64,000 bases of DNA from CAKKQX01 sp963734595 (GTDB taxonomy: Bacteria > Pseudomonadota > Gammaproteobacteria > Burkholderiales > SG8-41). A program made the position numbers and the translations under genes. Of the stretch, positions 8,730 to 18,218 are shown piece by piece; position 1 is the first letter of the stretch, and each line of letters starts with the position of its first letter. The notes under the pieces were generated by a model. That model searched no databases, was not told the origin of the DNA, and saw nothing but the letters and a program-made list of their open reading frames with translations. The stretch covers positions 248,001 through 312,000 of the forward strand of contig CAVTHV010000014.1 in the NCBI GenBank assembly GCA_963734595.1, given 5' to 3'.

Positions 8730-9821
8730 ATGAGTCTCAAATGCGGTATCGTCGGCCTGCCCAACGTCGGCAAGTCCACGCTGTTCAATGCGCTCACCAA
8801 GTCCGGCATCGCGGCCGAGAATTATCCGTTCTGCACGATCGAGCCCAACGTCGGCATCGTCGAAGTGCCGGACCCGCGCCTGCCGAGGCTGACGGAGCTG
8901 GCGAAGCCGGAAAGGGTGCTGCCGGCGGTCGTCGAATTCGTCGACATCGCCGGCCTGGTCGCCGGCGCGTCCAAGGGCGAGGGACTCGGCAACCAGTTCC
9001 TGGCCAACATCCGCGAGACCGACGGCATCATCAACATGGTGCGCTGCTTCGAAAACGACAACGTGGTGCACGTCGCGGGCAAGGTCGATCCGGTCTCCGA
9101 CATCGAGACCATCCAGACCGAGCTCGCGCTCGCCGATCTGGCGACGGTGGAAAAGGCGATGCAACGCGCCGCCAAGACCGCCAAGGCCGGCGACAAGGAA
9201 GCGATCAAGCTCGGCGCGTTGCTGGAAAAAGTGCGCGCGCAGCTCGATCAGGGCAAGCCGGTGCGCGCGCTGAAGCTCGAAAAAGAGGAGCTGCCGCTGC
9301 TGAAACCGCTGTGCCTGATGACGGCGAAGCCGGCGATCTACGTCGCCAACGTCGACGAAAAAGGATTTACAAACAACGCGTTGCTTGATCGCGTCCGCGA
9401 ATACGCAGCCACGGAGGGCGCGCCGGTCGTCGCCATTTGCGCCGCGCTCGAGGCCGAGATCGCCGATTTGTCCGATGAGGACAAAAAAGTTTTTCTGGCC
9501 GATGTCGGTCTCGAGGAACCGGGCCTGAACCGCCTGATCCGCGCGGTCTACGAACTGCTCGGCCTGCAGACTTATTTCACCGTCGGCCCGAAAGAAGTGC
9601 GGGCGTGGACCATCCACAAGGGCGATACCGCGCCGCAGGCGGCGGGCGCGATCCACACCGATTTCGAAAAGGGCTTCATCCGCGCCGAAGTGATCGCCTA
9701 CGACGATTACATTGCCTGCAAGGGCGAGCAGGGCGCGAAAGAGGCCGGCAAGATGCGGCTCGAAGGCAAGGATTACGTCGTCAAGGACGGCGACGTGATG
9801 CATTTCCGGTTCAACGTCTGA
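8730..9821 (+). CDS. ychF: Redox-regulated ATPase YchF (OLA1 family)
   Basis: Ribosome-associated ATPase of the TRAFAC class, 363 residues, the same length as in E. coli, and uninterrupted. MSLKCGIVGLPNVGKSTLFNAL holds the G1 loop GLPNVGKST. G3 is DIAGLVAGASKGEGLGNQF. The NxxE in place of NKxD that makes this family prefer ATP reads NVDE at about residue 208. The C-terminal TGS domain (YFTVGPKEVRAWTIHKG, ending VMHFRFNV) is complete. The start at 8730 has CAGGA upstream. It is co-oriented with pth, as usual. Confidence 0.96.
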   Translation: MSLKCGIVGLPNVGKSTLFNALTKSGIAAENYPFCTIEPNVGIVEVPDPRLPRLTELAKPERVLPAVVEFVDIAGLVAGASKGEGLGNQFLANIRETDGIINMVRCFENDNVVHVAGKVDPVSDIETIQTELALADLATVEKAMQRAAKTAKAGDKEAIKLGALLEKVRAQLDQGKPVRALKLEKEELPLLKPLCLMTAKPAIYVANVDEKGFTNNALLDRVREYAATEGAPVVAICAALEAEIADLSDEDKKVFLADVGLEEPGLNRLIRAVYELLGLQTYFTVGPKEVRAWTIHKGDTAPQAAGAIHTDFEKGFIRAEVIAYDDYIACKGEQGAKEAGKMRLEGKDYVVKDGDVMHFRFNV

Positions 9822-9860
9822 CGGCGTGCGCGTCGGGTGCGCGGACCGTCTGTCGCCGTC

Positions 9861-9891
9861 ATCCCGGCATCGGCCGCGTCCGGGGATTTTT
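9861..9891 (+). terminator. Probable terminator after ychF
   Basis: ATCCCGG (9861-9867) can pair with CCGGGGAT (9880-9887) with one bulge, and a run of five T follows. It resembles the GTCATCCC palindromic extragenic family. Confidence 0.45.
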
Positions 9892-9921
9892 GAGCAAACA
9901 CTGCGATCTTAAATTAGTGCT

Positions 9922-10173
9922 ATGGATATTTGCGGCGTCATGCTCCGGCCGCGGGACGTATGCGTGATCGAACACCGCCAGGAAAAAGGCTGGTGGATGC
10001 GGTTGGAGCGAAAAGAAAAGGGCGGGAGTACAGCGGTACTCCTCCAATGCCCCGTTACGTATTCCGCGTGGAAGGAGCTGGAAGCCTATATGGTTCCCAA
10101 TCCCGACCTCGTGATGGAAAAAGTCTTCGTCGCGCCGGGGCGTTTCATTTTTATGGCGGCCAAGAAATCCTGA
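9922..10173 (+). CDS. Hypothetical protein, 83 aa
   Basis: Starts MDICGVMLRPRDVCVIEH and ends GRFIFMAAKKS. No family is recognised, and there is no signal peptide or membrane helix. The frame has moderate coding character, but no convincing Shine-Dalgarno precedes it. It sits alone between the ychF terminator and the convergent DUF1840 gene. It could equally be non-coding. Confidence 0.35.
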   Translation: MDICGVMLRPRDVCVIEHRQEKGWWMRLERKEKGGSTAVLLQCPVTYSAWKELEAYMVPNPDLVMEKVFVAPGRFIFMAAKKS

Positions 10174-10275
10174 GCGTCCTTCAGCCCGGGACTCTTATTG
10201 TGTTTCGGACGATTCTCTGCGCGTAACGCCTTCGACAACAGGCCGCTACGGCTCAGCCCCGCACGCGGCTGGCGA

Positions 10276-10602
10276 TCACCGCAGGAGCGGTCGTTCTTCT
10301 TCCCAGATCAGGTCGCACTCCTCTTTCGCCGCGCGGGTCAACAGCTCGATCAGCGGAAACGCGCGCTGGCGCGTCGAGACGCTGGGCGCGCCGCCATTTT
10401 TTTCATCCCCCTCCTTCTCCGGAGGCGGCGCGTCGTGCTGCGTTGCCGCCGCGCGCTTGAGGCGATCCAGCGCTGCCGGAATATCCTTGGCCAGCAGCGC
10501 TCCGGGCATGACCCCGGTCTGCCCCATCATTTTGAGCAGCATCACCGCGGCGTCTCTGAACATCGTGATGCTGCCCTCGTCGCACTCGAATCTCACCAGC
10601 AT
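10276..10602 (-). CDS. DUF1840 domain-containing protein
   Basis: 108 residues beginning MLVRFECDEGSITMFRDAAVM and containing the DUF1840 pattern: an N-terminal strand-helix with MLLKMMGQ, a middle KDIPAALDRLKRA helix, a variable acidic linker (residues 58-75) and the C-terminal AFPLIELLTRAAKEECDLIWE. The family is a small betaproteobacterial protein of unknown function. The gene is complete and stands alone, divergent from the cupin gene. Confidence 0.75.
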   Translation of the reverse strand: MLVRFECDEGSITMFRDAAVMLLKMMGQTGVMPGALLAKDIPAALDRLKRAAATQHDAPPPEKEGDEKNGGAPSVSTRQRAFPLIELLTRAAKEECDLIWEEERPLLR

Positions 10603-10691
10603 GGCATGGCCGCCTTCAAAAGTCGCGTGTGGAGGATTGTTGCATAATGTCCGCCGGATCGGCGTTTTTTCAAACCTGTCGAGGATGTTCG

Positions 10692-11171
10692 ATGACTTCC
10701 GGTTATCTTAAGTTCCCCGCGCTCGACCCGGATGCAGTGAGCGCAGTGGAGGGCTCCACCTATCCCGAGGCGTTCAAGGCGCGTGTTGCCGGCCGGGCCA
10801 GGCGCAGGCTGGGGGATGCGCTCGGACTCACGAATTTCGGTGTCAATCTGACGACGCTGAAGCCTGGTGCACTGTCGGCACTCAGGCACTGGCATACGAA
10901 GCAGGACGAGTTCATATATATCGTGAGCGGCGAACTGGTCCTGGTCACCAATGCCGGCGAACAGATTCTGAAGCCCGGCTTGGTGGCGGGATTTCCCGCC
11001 GGCAAGGCGGACGGCCACCATCTGGTCAATCGCGGCAGCGTTGACGCGGTGTATCTCGAAGTCGGCGACCGCACCCCCGATGACAATGTCGAATATCCCG
11101 ATGACGATCTCGCGGCGCGTGCGGCACCGACGGGCCGCCGGTTCGAACACAAGAACGGAACGCCTTACTGA
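10692..11171 (+). CDS. Cupin domain protein
   Basis: A 159-residue single-domain cupin. Motif 1 reads RHWHTKQDEFIYIVSGEL (G-x-H-x-H-like with a Glu), and motif 2 is GFPAGKADGHHLVNRG, giving a plausible metal site of two His, Glu and a distal His. Such proteins are often annotated as mannose-6-phosphate-isomerase-like or sugar-binding, but the substrate cannot be read. The start MTSGYLKFPALDPD was chosen over an upstream GTG because it begins the conserved region. Confidence 0.8.
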   Translation: MTSGYLKFPALDPDAVSAVEGSTYPEAFKARVAGRARRRLGDALGLTNFGVNLTTLKPGALSALRHWHTKQDEFIYIVSGELVLVTNAGEQILKPGLVAGFPAGKADGHHLVNRGSVDAVYLEVGDRTPDDNVEYPDDDLAARAAPTGRRFEHKNGTPY

Positions 11172-11201
11172 ACCGGCGCACACGGCAGCCGTTGGTGCGG
11201 G

Positions 11202-11942
11202 TTAGTTCTTGTCGTAGAAGGTGACCTTGCCGGTCTTGACGTCGAGCATCGCGCCGACGATCGCGATTTCGCCTTTGTCGGCCATCTCGCGCAGCACCGG
11301 GCTCCTGTCGCGGATCTCCTGCACGGCAAGCCTGACGTTCATGTCGGCGACCTTTTGCACGAACGCGTAGTTCTTGCTGTCGCGCGGCGAGCCGTCGTCG
11401 GGCACGGCGTCGAGCGCCGGTTTGATTTTGGCGAGCGCGCCGGTGAGATGACCGAGCTGCACGCCATCGCACGTTCCCTTGATCGCGCCGCAGTCCGAGT
11501 GGCCGAGCACGACGATCAGCCTGGCGCCCGCCACGCGCGCGCCGTACTCGATGCTGCCGATGATGTCGTCGTTCACGAAATTGCCGGCGATGCGCGCCGA
11601 GAAGATGTCGCCTATGCCCTGGTCGAACACGAGTTCCGGCGCGGCGCGCGAATCGATGCAACTGACGACAAAGGCAAACGGGTATTGCCCCGACCCGGTC
11701 GCCTTCACCTGTTTCATGAGGTCGCGCTTCATCATCCTGCCGCCCGTGAAGCGCGCGTTGCCGTCTTTCAGCATCTTCAGCGCGATCGCCGGCGTAATCG
11801 CGGCCTGGGTGTTTTTGTTTTGCGCGATCGCCGTGACGACCGCGGCCCCGGGCGCGGCGGGGACTGGTTGTTTTGCCCAGGCAATATTGAATGAAACCAG
11901 CAACGCGCACAGCAGGGCAGGGGCGTGTCGGAAGTTGCTCAT
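11202..11942 (-). CDS. Periplasmic beta-class carbonic anhydrase
   Basis: Interconverts CO2 and bicarbonate. It has 246 residues with a Sec signal peptide (MSNFRHAPALLCALLVSFNIAWA, cut after AWA). The zinc motifs are SCIDSR (Cys plus the Asp-Arg dyad) and GHSDCG (His and Cys). The core RIAGNFVNDDIIGSIEYG is typical of the bacterial beta class. A signal peptide is less common in beta than in alpha enzymes but is known. The gene is complete and monocistronic by spacing. Confidence 0.9.
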   Translation of the reverse strand: MSNFRHAPALLCALLVSFNIAWAKQPVPAAPGAAVVTAIAQNKNTQAAITPAIALKMLKDGNARFTGGRMMKRDLMKQVKATGSGQYPFAFVVSCIDSRAAPELVFDQGIGDIFSARIAGNFVNDDIIGSIEYGARVAGARLIVVLGHSDCGAIKGTCDGVQLGHLTGALAKIKPALDAVPDDGSPRDSKNYAFVQKVADMNVRLAVQEIRDRSPVLREMADKGEIAIVGAMLDVKTGKVTFYDKN

Positions 11943-12026
11943 CAGGTTCCTCCCAGGTAGGCCGCGCCAGGCGGCGTAGCGGGCTAATCTATAGCGAAAA
12001 CCCGTTGCGACGCAAAGCGCGGTTTT

Positions 12027-12962
12027 TCAGACGTTCCTGGGCCTGAGGCTGACCGCGATGACGCCGAACAGCACGAATCCCGCGCCGACGATCTGCAGCG
12101 GCGTCATGATCTCGTCGAGACCCAGATAGCCGAGGACGATCGCGGTGACCGGGCCGAGCGCGCCGATGATCGCGACCCGGTTGGCGCCGATGCGGCGCAG
12201 CGCTTCGGAGATCAGGAATCCCGGAATCACCGTGCTGCCGATGGCCATCGCCACCGACAGCCCGTAGACCGGCAGCGGCAGGTCGAGCGCGGACAGCGGC
12301 CGCAGCAGGAAAAATTGCCCGATGCACGCCGCGCTCGCGACGATCATCGCATACGCGGTGAAGCGCACCGAGCCGACGCGGGCGATCACCTCGCTGCCGG
12401 CGACGAGATACGTGGCATAACAGGTCGCGCTGGTGAGCACGAGCACGGCGCCGAGCCACAGATTGGGCTGCTCGCCGCCCAGCGCATGCCAGAACACCAG
12501 CGTCAATCCGAAGTAAGTCAGGAACAGCGCGGCAATGTCGCGTCTTGTCGGGCGCTTGCCGAGAAACAGTGCCGAGAGCAGCACGACCAGCGTCGGGTAG
12601 ACGAATTGCAGCAGCCGCCCCATCCCGGCGGAAATATGCTGCAGCCCGAGGAAATCGAGAAAACTCGCCACGTAGTAACTGAGAAGCCCGAGCGTGGAGA
12701 TGGCTGCGATGTCGCGGCGGGTGAGGCGGCGGCGTTGCTTGTCGCGCTGCGTCCACAGCGCGACCACGATGAAGAACGGCACCGAGAAGATCATGCGCAA
12801 CGCGAGCAGCGTCACGGGATCGACGACATAGGCGTAGGCCAGCTTGATCAGGACCGGCCTGACCGAAAAGCAGATGACGCCGACGACCGCGAACAGCAGC
12901 CCGACGGCGAGGTAGGCGGCGGCGGATTTTTGCCGGCCTGCGTGTTCCGCGGCGGCGGTCAC
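12027..12962 (-). CDS. EamA-family (DMT) transporter
   Basis: A 311-residue inner-membrane protein with about ten predicted helices in two EamA halves (residues about 20-150 and 165-300). The repeated ends FFIVVALW/GLTLVFWHALGG and ALRRIGANRVAIIGALGPV match the drug/metabolite exporter family. The GTG start overlaps the stop of the upstream ATPase gene as GTGA, so the two are translationally coupled. The substrate is unknown. Confidence 0.85.
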   Translation of the reverse strand: MTAAAEHAGRQKSAAAYLAVGLLFAVVGVICFSVRPVLIKLAYAYVVDPVTLLALRMIFSVPFFIVVALWTQRDKQRRRLTRRDIAAISTLGLLSYYVASFLDFLGLQHISAGMGRLLQFVYPTLVVLLSALFLGKRPTRRDIAALFLTYFGLTLVFWHALGGEQPNLWLGAVLVLTSATCYATYLVAGSEVIARVGSVRFTAYAMIVASAACIGQFFLLRPLSALDLPLPVYGLSVAMAIGSTVIPGFLISEALRRIGANRVAIIGALGPVTAIVLGYLGLDEIMTPLQIVGAGFVLFGVIAVSLRPRNV

Positions 12963-14480
12963 CGCCGCCGCCCGCCGCCGAGTATGGAGCCGAGCACCCC
13001 GCGGATGATTTCCCGTCCGACCTGCGAGCCGATCGCGCGCGCCGCGCTCTTGGCTGCGGTCTCGATCGCACCCTCGCGCCGGCCGCCGCGCGGACCGGTC
13101 GATCCGCCGAGAAAGTCGCCGAGCGCGCCGAGCAGCCCGCCGCCCGCCGGGGCGGCTGCCGCTTCGCCCATGCCGGCCGGCTTGGCGGCCGCGGTATCGC
13201 CTACGCGCTGCGTCAGTTTTTCATACGCCGATTCGCGGTCTTCCACCTTGTCGTAGGCGCCGGCGAGCAGCGAACTGCTCATGATCGCCGCGCGCTCCTG
13301 CGGCGTGATTGCGCCGATGCGGGTGCCGGGCGGCACCACGAACGCGCGTTCGACCATGGCCGGCCGTCCCTTTTCGTCGAGCAGCGAAACCAGCGCCTCG
13401 CCGACGCCGAGCTCGGTGATCGCCTTTTCCACATCGAGCCCGGGATTGGCGCGCATCGTGGTCGGCCGCGGCTTTGACCGCCTTCTGGTCGCGCGGGGTG
13501 AAGGCGCGCAGCGCGTGCTGCACGCGGTTGCCGAGCTGCCCCAGCACGGTGTCGGGAATGTCGAGCGGGTTCTGGGTGACGAAATAGACGCCCACGCCCT
13601 TGGAGCGGATCAGGCGCACCACCTGCTCGATTTTTTCGAGCAGCGCCTGCGGCGCGTCGTTGAACAGCAGGTGCGCTTCGTCGAAGAAGAACACCAGCTT
13701 CGGTTTCTCCGGGTCGCCCACTTCCGGCAGCTGCTCGAACAGCTCCGACAGCAGCCACAGCAGGAACGTGGCGTAGAGCTTGGGCGCATTCATCAGCTTG
13801 TCGGCGGCGAGAATGTTGACGACGCCGCGGCCCTTGGCGTCGGTCTGCATCAGGTCCTGCGATGTTGAGCGCCGGCTCGCCGAAGAATTTGTCGCCGCCC
13901 TGCTGTTCGAGCTCGAGCAGCCCGCGCTGGATGGCGCCGATCGAGGCGGCGGAAATGTTGCCGTACTCGGTGGTGAAATTTTTGGCGTTGTCGCCGACGA
14001 ACTGCAGCATCGCGCGCAGGTCCTTCAGGTCGAGCAGCAGCAGGCCTGTTGTCGTCGGCGATCTTGAACACCAGGGTCAGCACGCCCTGCTGCGTGTCGT
14101 TGAGATTCAGCATGCGCGCCAGCAGCAGCGGCCCCATCTCGGAAATCGTGGCGCGCACCGGATGGCCCTGCGTCGCCGAAAACGTCCCAGAACACCACCG
14201 GGCAAGCTTCGAAAGCGAAGTCGTTCAGCCCGAGTTGTGCGATGCGCTCCTTGACCTTGCGCGTTGGCTGCGCCCGGCTGGCGACAGCCCCGACGAGGTC
14301 GCCCTTGACGTCGGCCATGAACACCGGCACGCCGATGCGGCTGAACGCCTCGGCCAGCCGCTGCAGCGTCACGGTCTTGCCGGTGCCGGTGGCGCCGGCG
14401 ATCAGGCCGTGGCGGTTCGCGAGTCGCGGCAGCAGATAAATTTCGTCCTCGGCTTTGGCAACGAGCAGGGGTTCCGGCAT
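12959..14480 (-). CDS. HerA-like helicase, DUF853 family (frameshifted)
   Basis: Starts MPEPLLVAKAEDEIYLLPRLANRHGLIAGATGTGKTVTLQ with Walker A GATGTGKT at about residue 30. Walker B is KLVFFFDEAHLLF. VGVYFVTQNPLDIPDTVLGQLGNRVQHALRAF and the C-terminal GGLLGALGDFLGGSTGPRGG are typical of the DUF853/COG0433 cytoplasmic family (about 500 residues, YjgR-like). Four frame breaks lie near 14170, 14045, 13855 and 13455. The family is widespread with an uncertain cellular role. Confidence 0.85.
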
Positions 14481-14501
14481 GGGGGCTCCGACGGGTCGGT
14501 G

Positions 14502-14510
14502 TGGTAAAAT
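14502..14510 (+). promoter_or_regulatory. Extended -10 element upstream of yebC
   Basis: TGGTAAAAT matches an extended -10 (TG-N-TAAAAT) 85 bases before yebC, in the divergent gap. There is no good -35. The same GGTAAAAT core occurs before tRNA-Lys and the BadI-like gene. Confidence 0.35.
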
Positions 14511-14594
14511 TTTAATTATATCAGCGACCTTCCGGCACTCTCCGCGAGCGTCGGCAGGCGCGAAAAAACTCAGGGTCGGGAAACAGGGGAAGCG

Positions 14595-15324
14595 ATGGCA
14601 GGTCACACCAAGTGGGCCAATATCCAGCACCGCAAAGGCCGTCAGGACGCGAAGCGCGGCAAGATTTTCACGCGCCTGATCAAGGAAATCACGGTGGCGG
14701 CGCGGCTGGGCGGCGGCGATCCCGCCGCCAATCCGCGGCTGCGGCTGGCGGTCGACAAGGCCTACGACAACAACATGCCGAAGGACAACGTCGAGCGCGC
14801 GATCAAGCGCGGCAGCGGCGATCTCGACGGCGTGAATTACGAAGAAATCCGCTACGAAGGGCTATGGCATCGGCGGCGCCGCGGTGATGGTCGATTGCAT
14901 GACCGACAACAAGACGCGCACCGTGGCCGACGTGCGCCACGCGTTTGCCAAGCACGGCGGCAATCTCGGCACCGACGGCTCGGTCGCGTTCCTGTTCAAG
15001 CACTGCGGCCAGATGGTGTTCGCGCCCGGCACCGAGCGAGGAAAAGCTGATGGAAGCGGCGATCGAGGCCGGCGCCGAAGATGTGCGTGACCAACGACGA
15101 CGGCAGCATCGAGGTGATCACCGCGCCCTACGATTTCTCCGCGGTGAAGAGCGCGCTCGAGAAAGCCGGCTTCAAGCCCGAGCTCGCGGAAGTCACCATG
15201 AAGCCGACCACCGAGAATGACGCTGACCGGCGACGACGCTGCGCGCATGCAGCGGCTGCTCGACGCGCTGGAGGCGATCGACGACGTGCAGGAAGTCTAT
15301 ACCACGGCCGATTTGGAGGAATGA
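14595..15324 (+). CDS. yebC: YebC/PmpR-family regulator or translation factor (frameshifted)
   Basis: Starts MAGHTKWANIQHRKGRQDAKRGKIFTRLIKEI, the invariant YebC N-terminus, and ends AIDDVQEVYTTADLEE. The length of about 242 residues is normal. Four breaks lie near 14865, 15040, 15080 and 15222. The family was described as a transcriptional regulator and more recently as a ribosome factor that resolves stalling at proline runs. It lies directly upstream of ruvCAB, the common proteobacterial arrangement. A Shine-Dalgarno (AGGGGAAG) supports the start. Confidence 0.92.
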
Positions 15325-15468
15325 GCGAGATGAGGATGAAGGATGAGGGATGAGGGATGAGGATGAGTGAAGGGTAAACCCCGCCGGCCACGCCTCACCG
15401 CTTTGCCTAAAGTGGGCGGGGACGAGCCGTTTCACGCCTCCCGCCTCACGCCTCTCGCCTCACCGGAT
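15319..15468. repeat. GATGAGG and CGCCTCAC arrays between yebC and ruvC (element H)
   Basis: The left array (15319-15366) has about six GATGAGG/GATGAAGG units starting at the yebC stop codon. The right array (15390-15468) has CGCCTCAC, CACGCCTC and CCGCCTCACG units reaching to the ruvC start. The two unit types are the same ones found together in the pth-ychF gap. Confidence 0.7.
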
Positions 15469-15470
15469 TC

Positions 15471-15994
15471 GTGCACGCGCATCCTCGGCATCGATCCGGG
15501 TCTGCGCATCACCGGCTTCGGCGTATTGGACAAGACCGGCCAGAAGTTGAGTTATGTCACCAGCGGCTGCATCAAATCGGGTGACGGCGAACTGGCTGAC
15601 CGCCTCAAGACCATACTCGACGGACTGGCCGAGGTGATCGCCGCCTGCAAGCCCGGGCAGGTGGCGATCGAAAAAGTGTTCGTCAACGTCAACCCGCAAT
15701 CGACGCTGCTGCTCGGGCAGGCGCGCGGCGCCGCGATCTGCGCCGCGGTGCTGCATAATCTGCCGGTGGCGGAATACACCGCGCTGCAGGTCAAGCAGGC
15801 GGTGGTCGGCAACGGCCACGCCGAAAAAGGAACAGGTACAGGAAATGGTCAGGCGGCTGCTCAGGCTCGACGGCGATCCCAGCGCCGACGCGGCAGACGC
15901 GCTGGCGTGCGCCATCTGCCATGCGCACGGCGGGCAGGGCCTGGGTAAACTGGCGACCGCGGGCTACCGCGTGCGCGGAGGGAGGCTGGTTTGA
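15471..15994 (+). CDS. ruvC: Holliday junction resolvase RuvC (frameshifted)
   Basis: Endonuclease that cuts Holliday junctions with RuvAB. RILGIDPGLRITGFGVLD carries the first catalytic Asp; VAIEKVFVNVNPQSTLLLGQARG has the catalytic Glu; the C-terminal DGDPSADAADALACAICHAH has the last acidic pair. The start is uncertain: GTG at 15471 is followed by an apparent extra base, directly after the repeat array. Another break lies near 15828. The stop overlaps the TTG start of ruvA. Confidence 0.9.
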
Positions 15995-16572
15995 TCGGAA
16001 GAATCAGCGGCAAACTTGCCGCCAAGCACCCGCCGCAGATCCTGGTGGATGTGAGCGGCGTCGGTTACGAAATCAACGTGCCGATGAGCACCCTTTATCA
16101 GCTGCCCGCGACCGGCAGCGAGGTCGTGCTGCTCACCCATCTGATCGTGCGCGAAGATGCGCACCTGCTCTACGGTTTCGCCACCGAACAGGAGCGGCAC
16201 CTGTTCCGGCAGCTGCTGAAGATCACCGGCGTCGGCGCGCGCACCGCGCTGGCGGTGCTCTCGGGCATGAGCGTCGCCGATCTGCACCACGCCGTCGGCA
16301 GCCAGGACAGCGGCCGCCTGACCAAGATCCCCGGCATCGGCAAGAAAACGGCGGAACGCCTGCTGCTCGAATTGCGCGACAAGCTCGACATCAGCGTCAT
16401 CATGAGTTCGACAACGCCCGGCGCGCGCGACGCCAGCGACATCGCGAATGCCCTGGTTGCGCTCGGCTACAATGACAAAGAGATCGCCTGGGCGGTCAAG
16501 CAACTGCCGTCCGAAGGCAGCGTGACCGAAGGCATACGCCAGGCGCTGAAACTGCTTTCGAAATCCGGGTGA
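15991..16572 (+). CDS. ruvA: Holliday junction branch migration protein RuvA
   Basis: 193 residues, intact, with a TTG start (MIGRISGKLAAKHPPQ) overlapping the ruvC stop by four bases. The OB-fold domain I holds VDVSGVGYEINVP. The two helix-hairpin-helix motifs are ITGVGARTALAVLSG and IPGIGKKTAERLLLEL. The C-terminal domain III (ANALVALGYNDKEIAWAVKQL) that contacts RuvB is present. It forms the tetramer that holds the junction for RuvB. Confidence 0.95.
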   Translation: MIGRISGKLAAKHPPQILVDVSGVGYEINVPMSTLYQLPATGSEVVLLTHLIVREDAHLLYGFATEQERHLFRQLLKITGVGARTALAVLSGMSVADLHHAVGSQDSGRLTKIPGIGKKTAERLLLELRDKLDISVIMSSTTPGARDASDIANALVALGYNDKEIAWAVKQLPSEGSVTEGIRQALKLLSKSG

Positions 16573-16627
16573 TGCCGGTCACGGGGAAGCAGGCCGAAGC
16601 ATGGCGTTCCAGCGCCCGAAAGTGGAT

Positions 16628-16633
16628 TATAAT
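16628..16633 (+). promoter_or_regulatory. -10 box upstream of ruvB
   Basis: A perfect TATAAT 47 bases before the ruvB start in the 107-bp ruvA-ruvB gap suggests ruvB has its own promoter. The -35 region (GTTCCA, about 17 bases upstream) is weak. Confidence 0.4.
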
Positions 16634-16679
16634 GCTTTGTTTTTAATGATTATTTCTTATATGCCCGCGACCGCTCCCG

Positions 16680-17733
16680 ATGGCCGTTGAAACCGACCGC
16701 CTGATTTCCGCCGCGCCGGCCTCGCCGCAGGAAGAGGCGTTCGAGCGCGCGCTGCGTCCCAAGGCGCTCGACGAATACGTCGGCCAGGAAAAAATCCGCG
16801 GCCAGCTCTCGATTTTCATCGAGGCCGCGAGAAAGCGCCGCGAAGCGCTCGATCACGTGCTGCTGTTCGGGCCGCCGGGGCTGGGCAAGACGACGCTCGC
16901 CCACATCATCGCCCGCGAGATGGGCGTGAACCTGCGCCATACCTCCGGCCCGGTGCTCGAGCGCGCCGGCGACCTCGCCGCGCTCCTCACCAATCTCGAG
17001 CCCAACGACGTGCTGTTCATCGACGAGATCCACCGCCTGTCGCCGGTGGTCGAGGAGATCCTCTATCCGGCGCTCGAGGATTTCCAGATCGACATCATGA
17101 TCGGCGAAGGTCCCGCCGCGCGCTCGGTCAAGCTCGATCTGCCGCCGTTCACGCTGGTCGGCGCCACCACGCGCGCCGGCATGCTCACCAATCCGCTGCG
17201 CGACCGCTTCGGCATCGTCGCGCGGCTCGAGTTCTATTCGCCGGATGAGCTGGCGCGCATCGTGCAGCGCTCGGCGCGGCTGCTCGAGGTCGAGGTGAGC
17301 GCGGAGGGCGCGCGCGAGATCGCCAGCCGCTCGCGCGGCACGCCGCGCATCGCGAACCGGCTGCTGCGGCGCGTGCGCGACTACGCCGAGGTCAAGGCCG
17401 ACGGCAAGGTCACGATCGAGGTCGCGGATGCCGCGCTCAAGATGCTCGACGTCGATGCGCTCGGCCTCGACGTGATGGACCGCAAGCTGCTGCGGGCGGT
17501 GATCGACAAATTCGGCGGCGGGCCGGTCGGCATCGACAACCTGGCGGCGGCGATCGGCGAGGAGCGCGACACCATCGAGGACGTGCTCGAGCCGTACCTG
17601 ATCCAGCAGGGCTATCTGCAGCGCACCTCGCGCGGGCGCATGGCCACGGTTTCCGCCTACCGTCATTTCGGGCTGGTCGCGCCGCAATGCCGCCGGCACG
17701 CCCGGTCTGTGGGAGGAGGGCAAGGAACAATGA
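16680..17733 (+). CDS. ruvB: Holliday junction helicase RuvB (C-terminal indel)
   Basis: AAA+ motor for branch migration. MAVETDRLISAAPASPQEEAFERALRP is followed by ALDEYVGQEKIRGQL, Walker A LLFGPPGLGKTTLAH, Walker B LFIDEIHRL, sensor 1 GATTRAG, the arginine finger region NPLRDRFG and the winged-helix end ISRGRMATVSAYRHFGL. The uncorrected frame runs on to 17750, but one extra base near 17685 explains a better tail, NAAGTPGLWEEGKEQ, stopping at 17733. The gene is otherwise intact, about 350 residues. Confidence 0.95.
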
Positions 17734-17826
17734 TGAGTGTTCAATTTTGAGTGTTGAGTTGAAGCGCATGAACGCGAAGAGCCGGCCGGACACTCAACCC
17801 TCTACTCACAACCCTCGACTATTCAG
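17731..17826. repeat. Inverted pair of GAGTGTT/CACTCAA arrays (element K)
   Basis: The left arm (17731-17762) holds GATGAGTGTT, GAGTGTTGAGTT units and starts at the ruvB stop. The right arm (17790-17826) holds CACTCAACC, CTACTCAC and CCTCGACT. The right arm lies inside the first codons of the apparent ybgC frame. Confidence 0.65.
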
Positions 17827-18218
17827 CTGGCCGGTGCGCGTTTATTACGAAGACACCGACAGCGCCGGCGTCGTCTATTACGCGAATTACCTGAGGTTTC
17901 TCGAGCGCGCGCGCACCGAATGGCTGCGGGCGCTCGGCTTCGAGCAGAACGAACTCGCCGCAACGCACCGGGTCGTGTTCGTGGTGCGCTCGGTGGCGAT
18001 CGAGTATCTGCAAACCGTCGCTGTTTAACGACAGCTTGCAGGTCACCGTGGAACTCGCTAAGGTGGGCGCCAGTCAGATTCTGGTGGCGCAGCGCGTGCT
18101 GCGCGGCGGCGAGGAGCTGGCCACCGCCCAGGTCAGGCTGGTGTGCGTGGATGCGGCGGCGTTCCGGCCGGTTAAAATACCGAAAGCGATCATGACAAAA
18201 ATAGGAACCGCATCGTGA
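17768..18218 (+). CDS. ybgC: Tol-Pal acyl-CoA thioesterase YbgC (frameshifted)
   Basis: Hotdog-fold acyl-CoA thioesterase at the head of the tol-pal operon. The core FSWPVRVYYEDTDSAGVVYYANYLRFLERARTEWL contains the catalytic Asp in YYEDTD. One break near 18020 separates the end (LVCVDAAAFRPVKIPKAI). The first ATG at 17768 would give about 17 extra residues translated from a repeat arm, whereas family members begin just before FxWPVRVYYEDTD. No canonical start exists there, so the true N-terminus is uncertain. The stop overlaps the tolQ start as GTGA. Confidence 0.88.
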
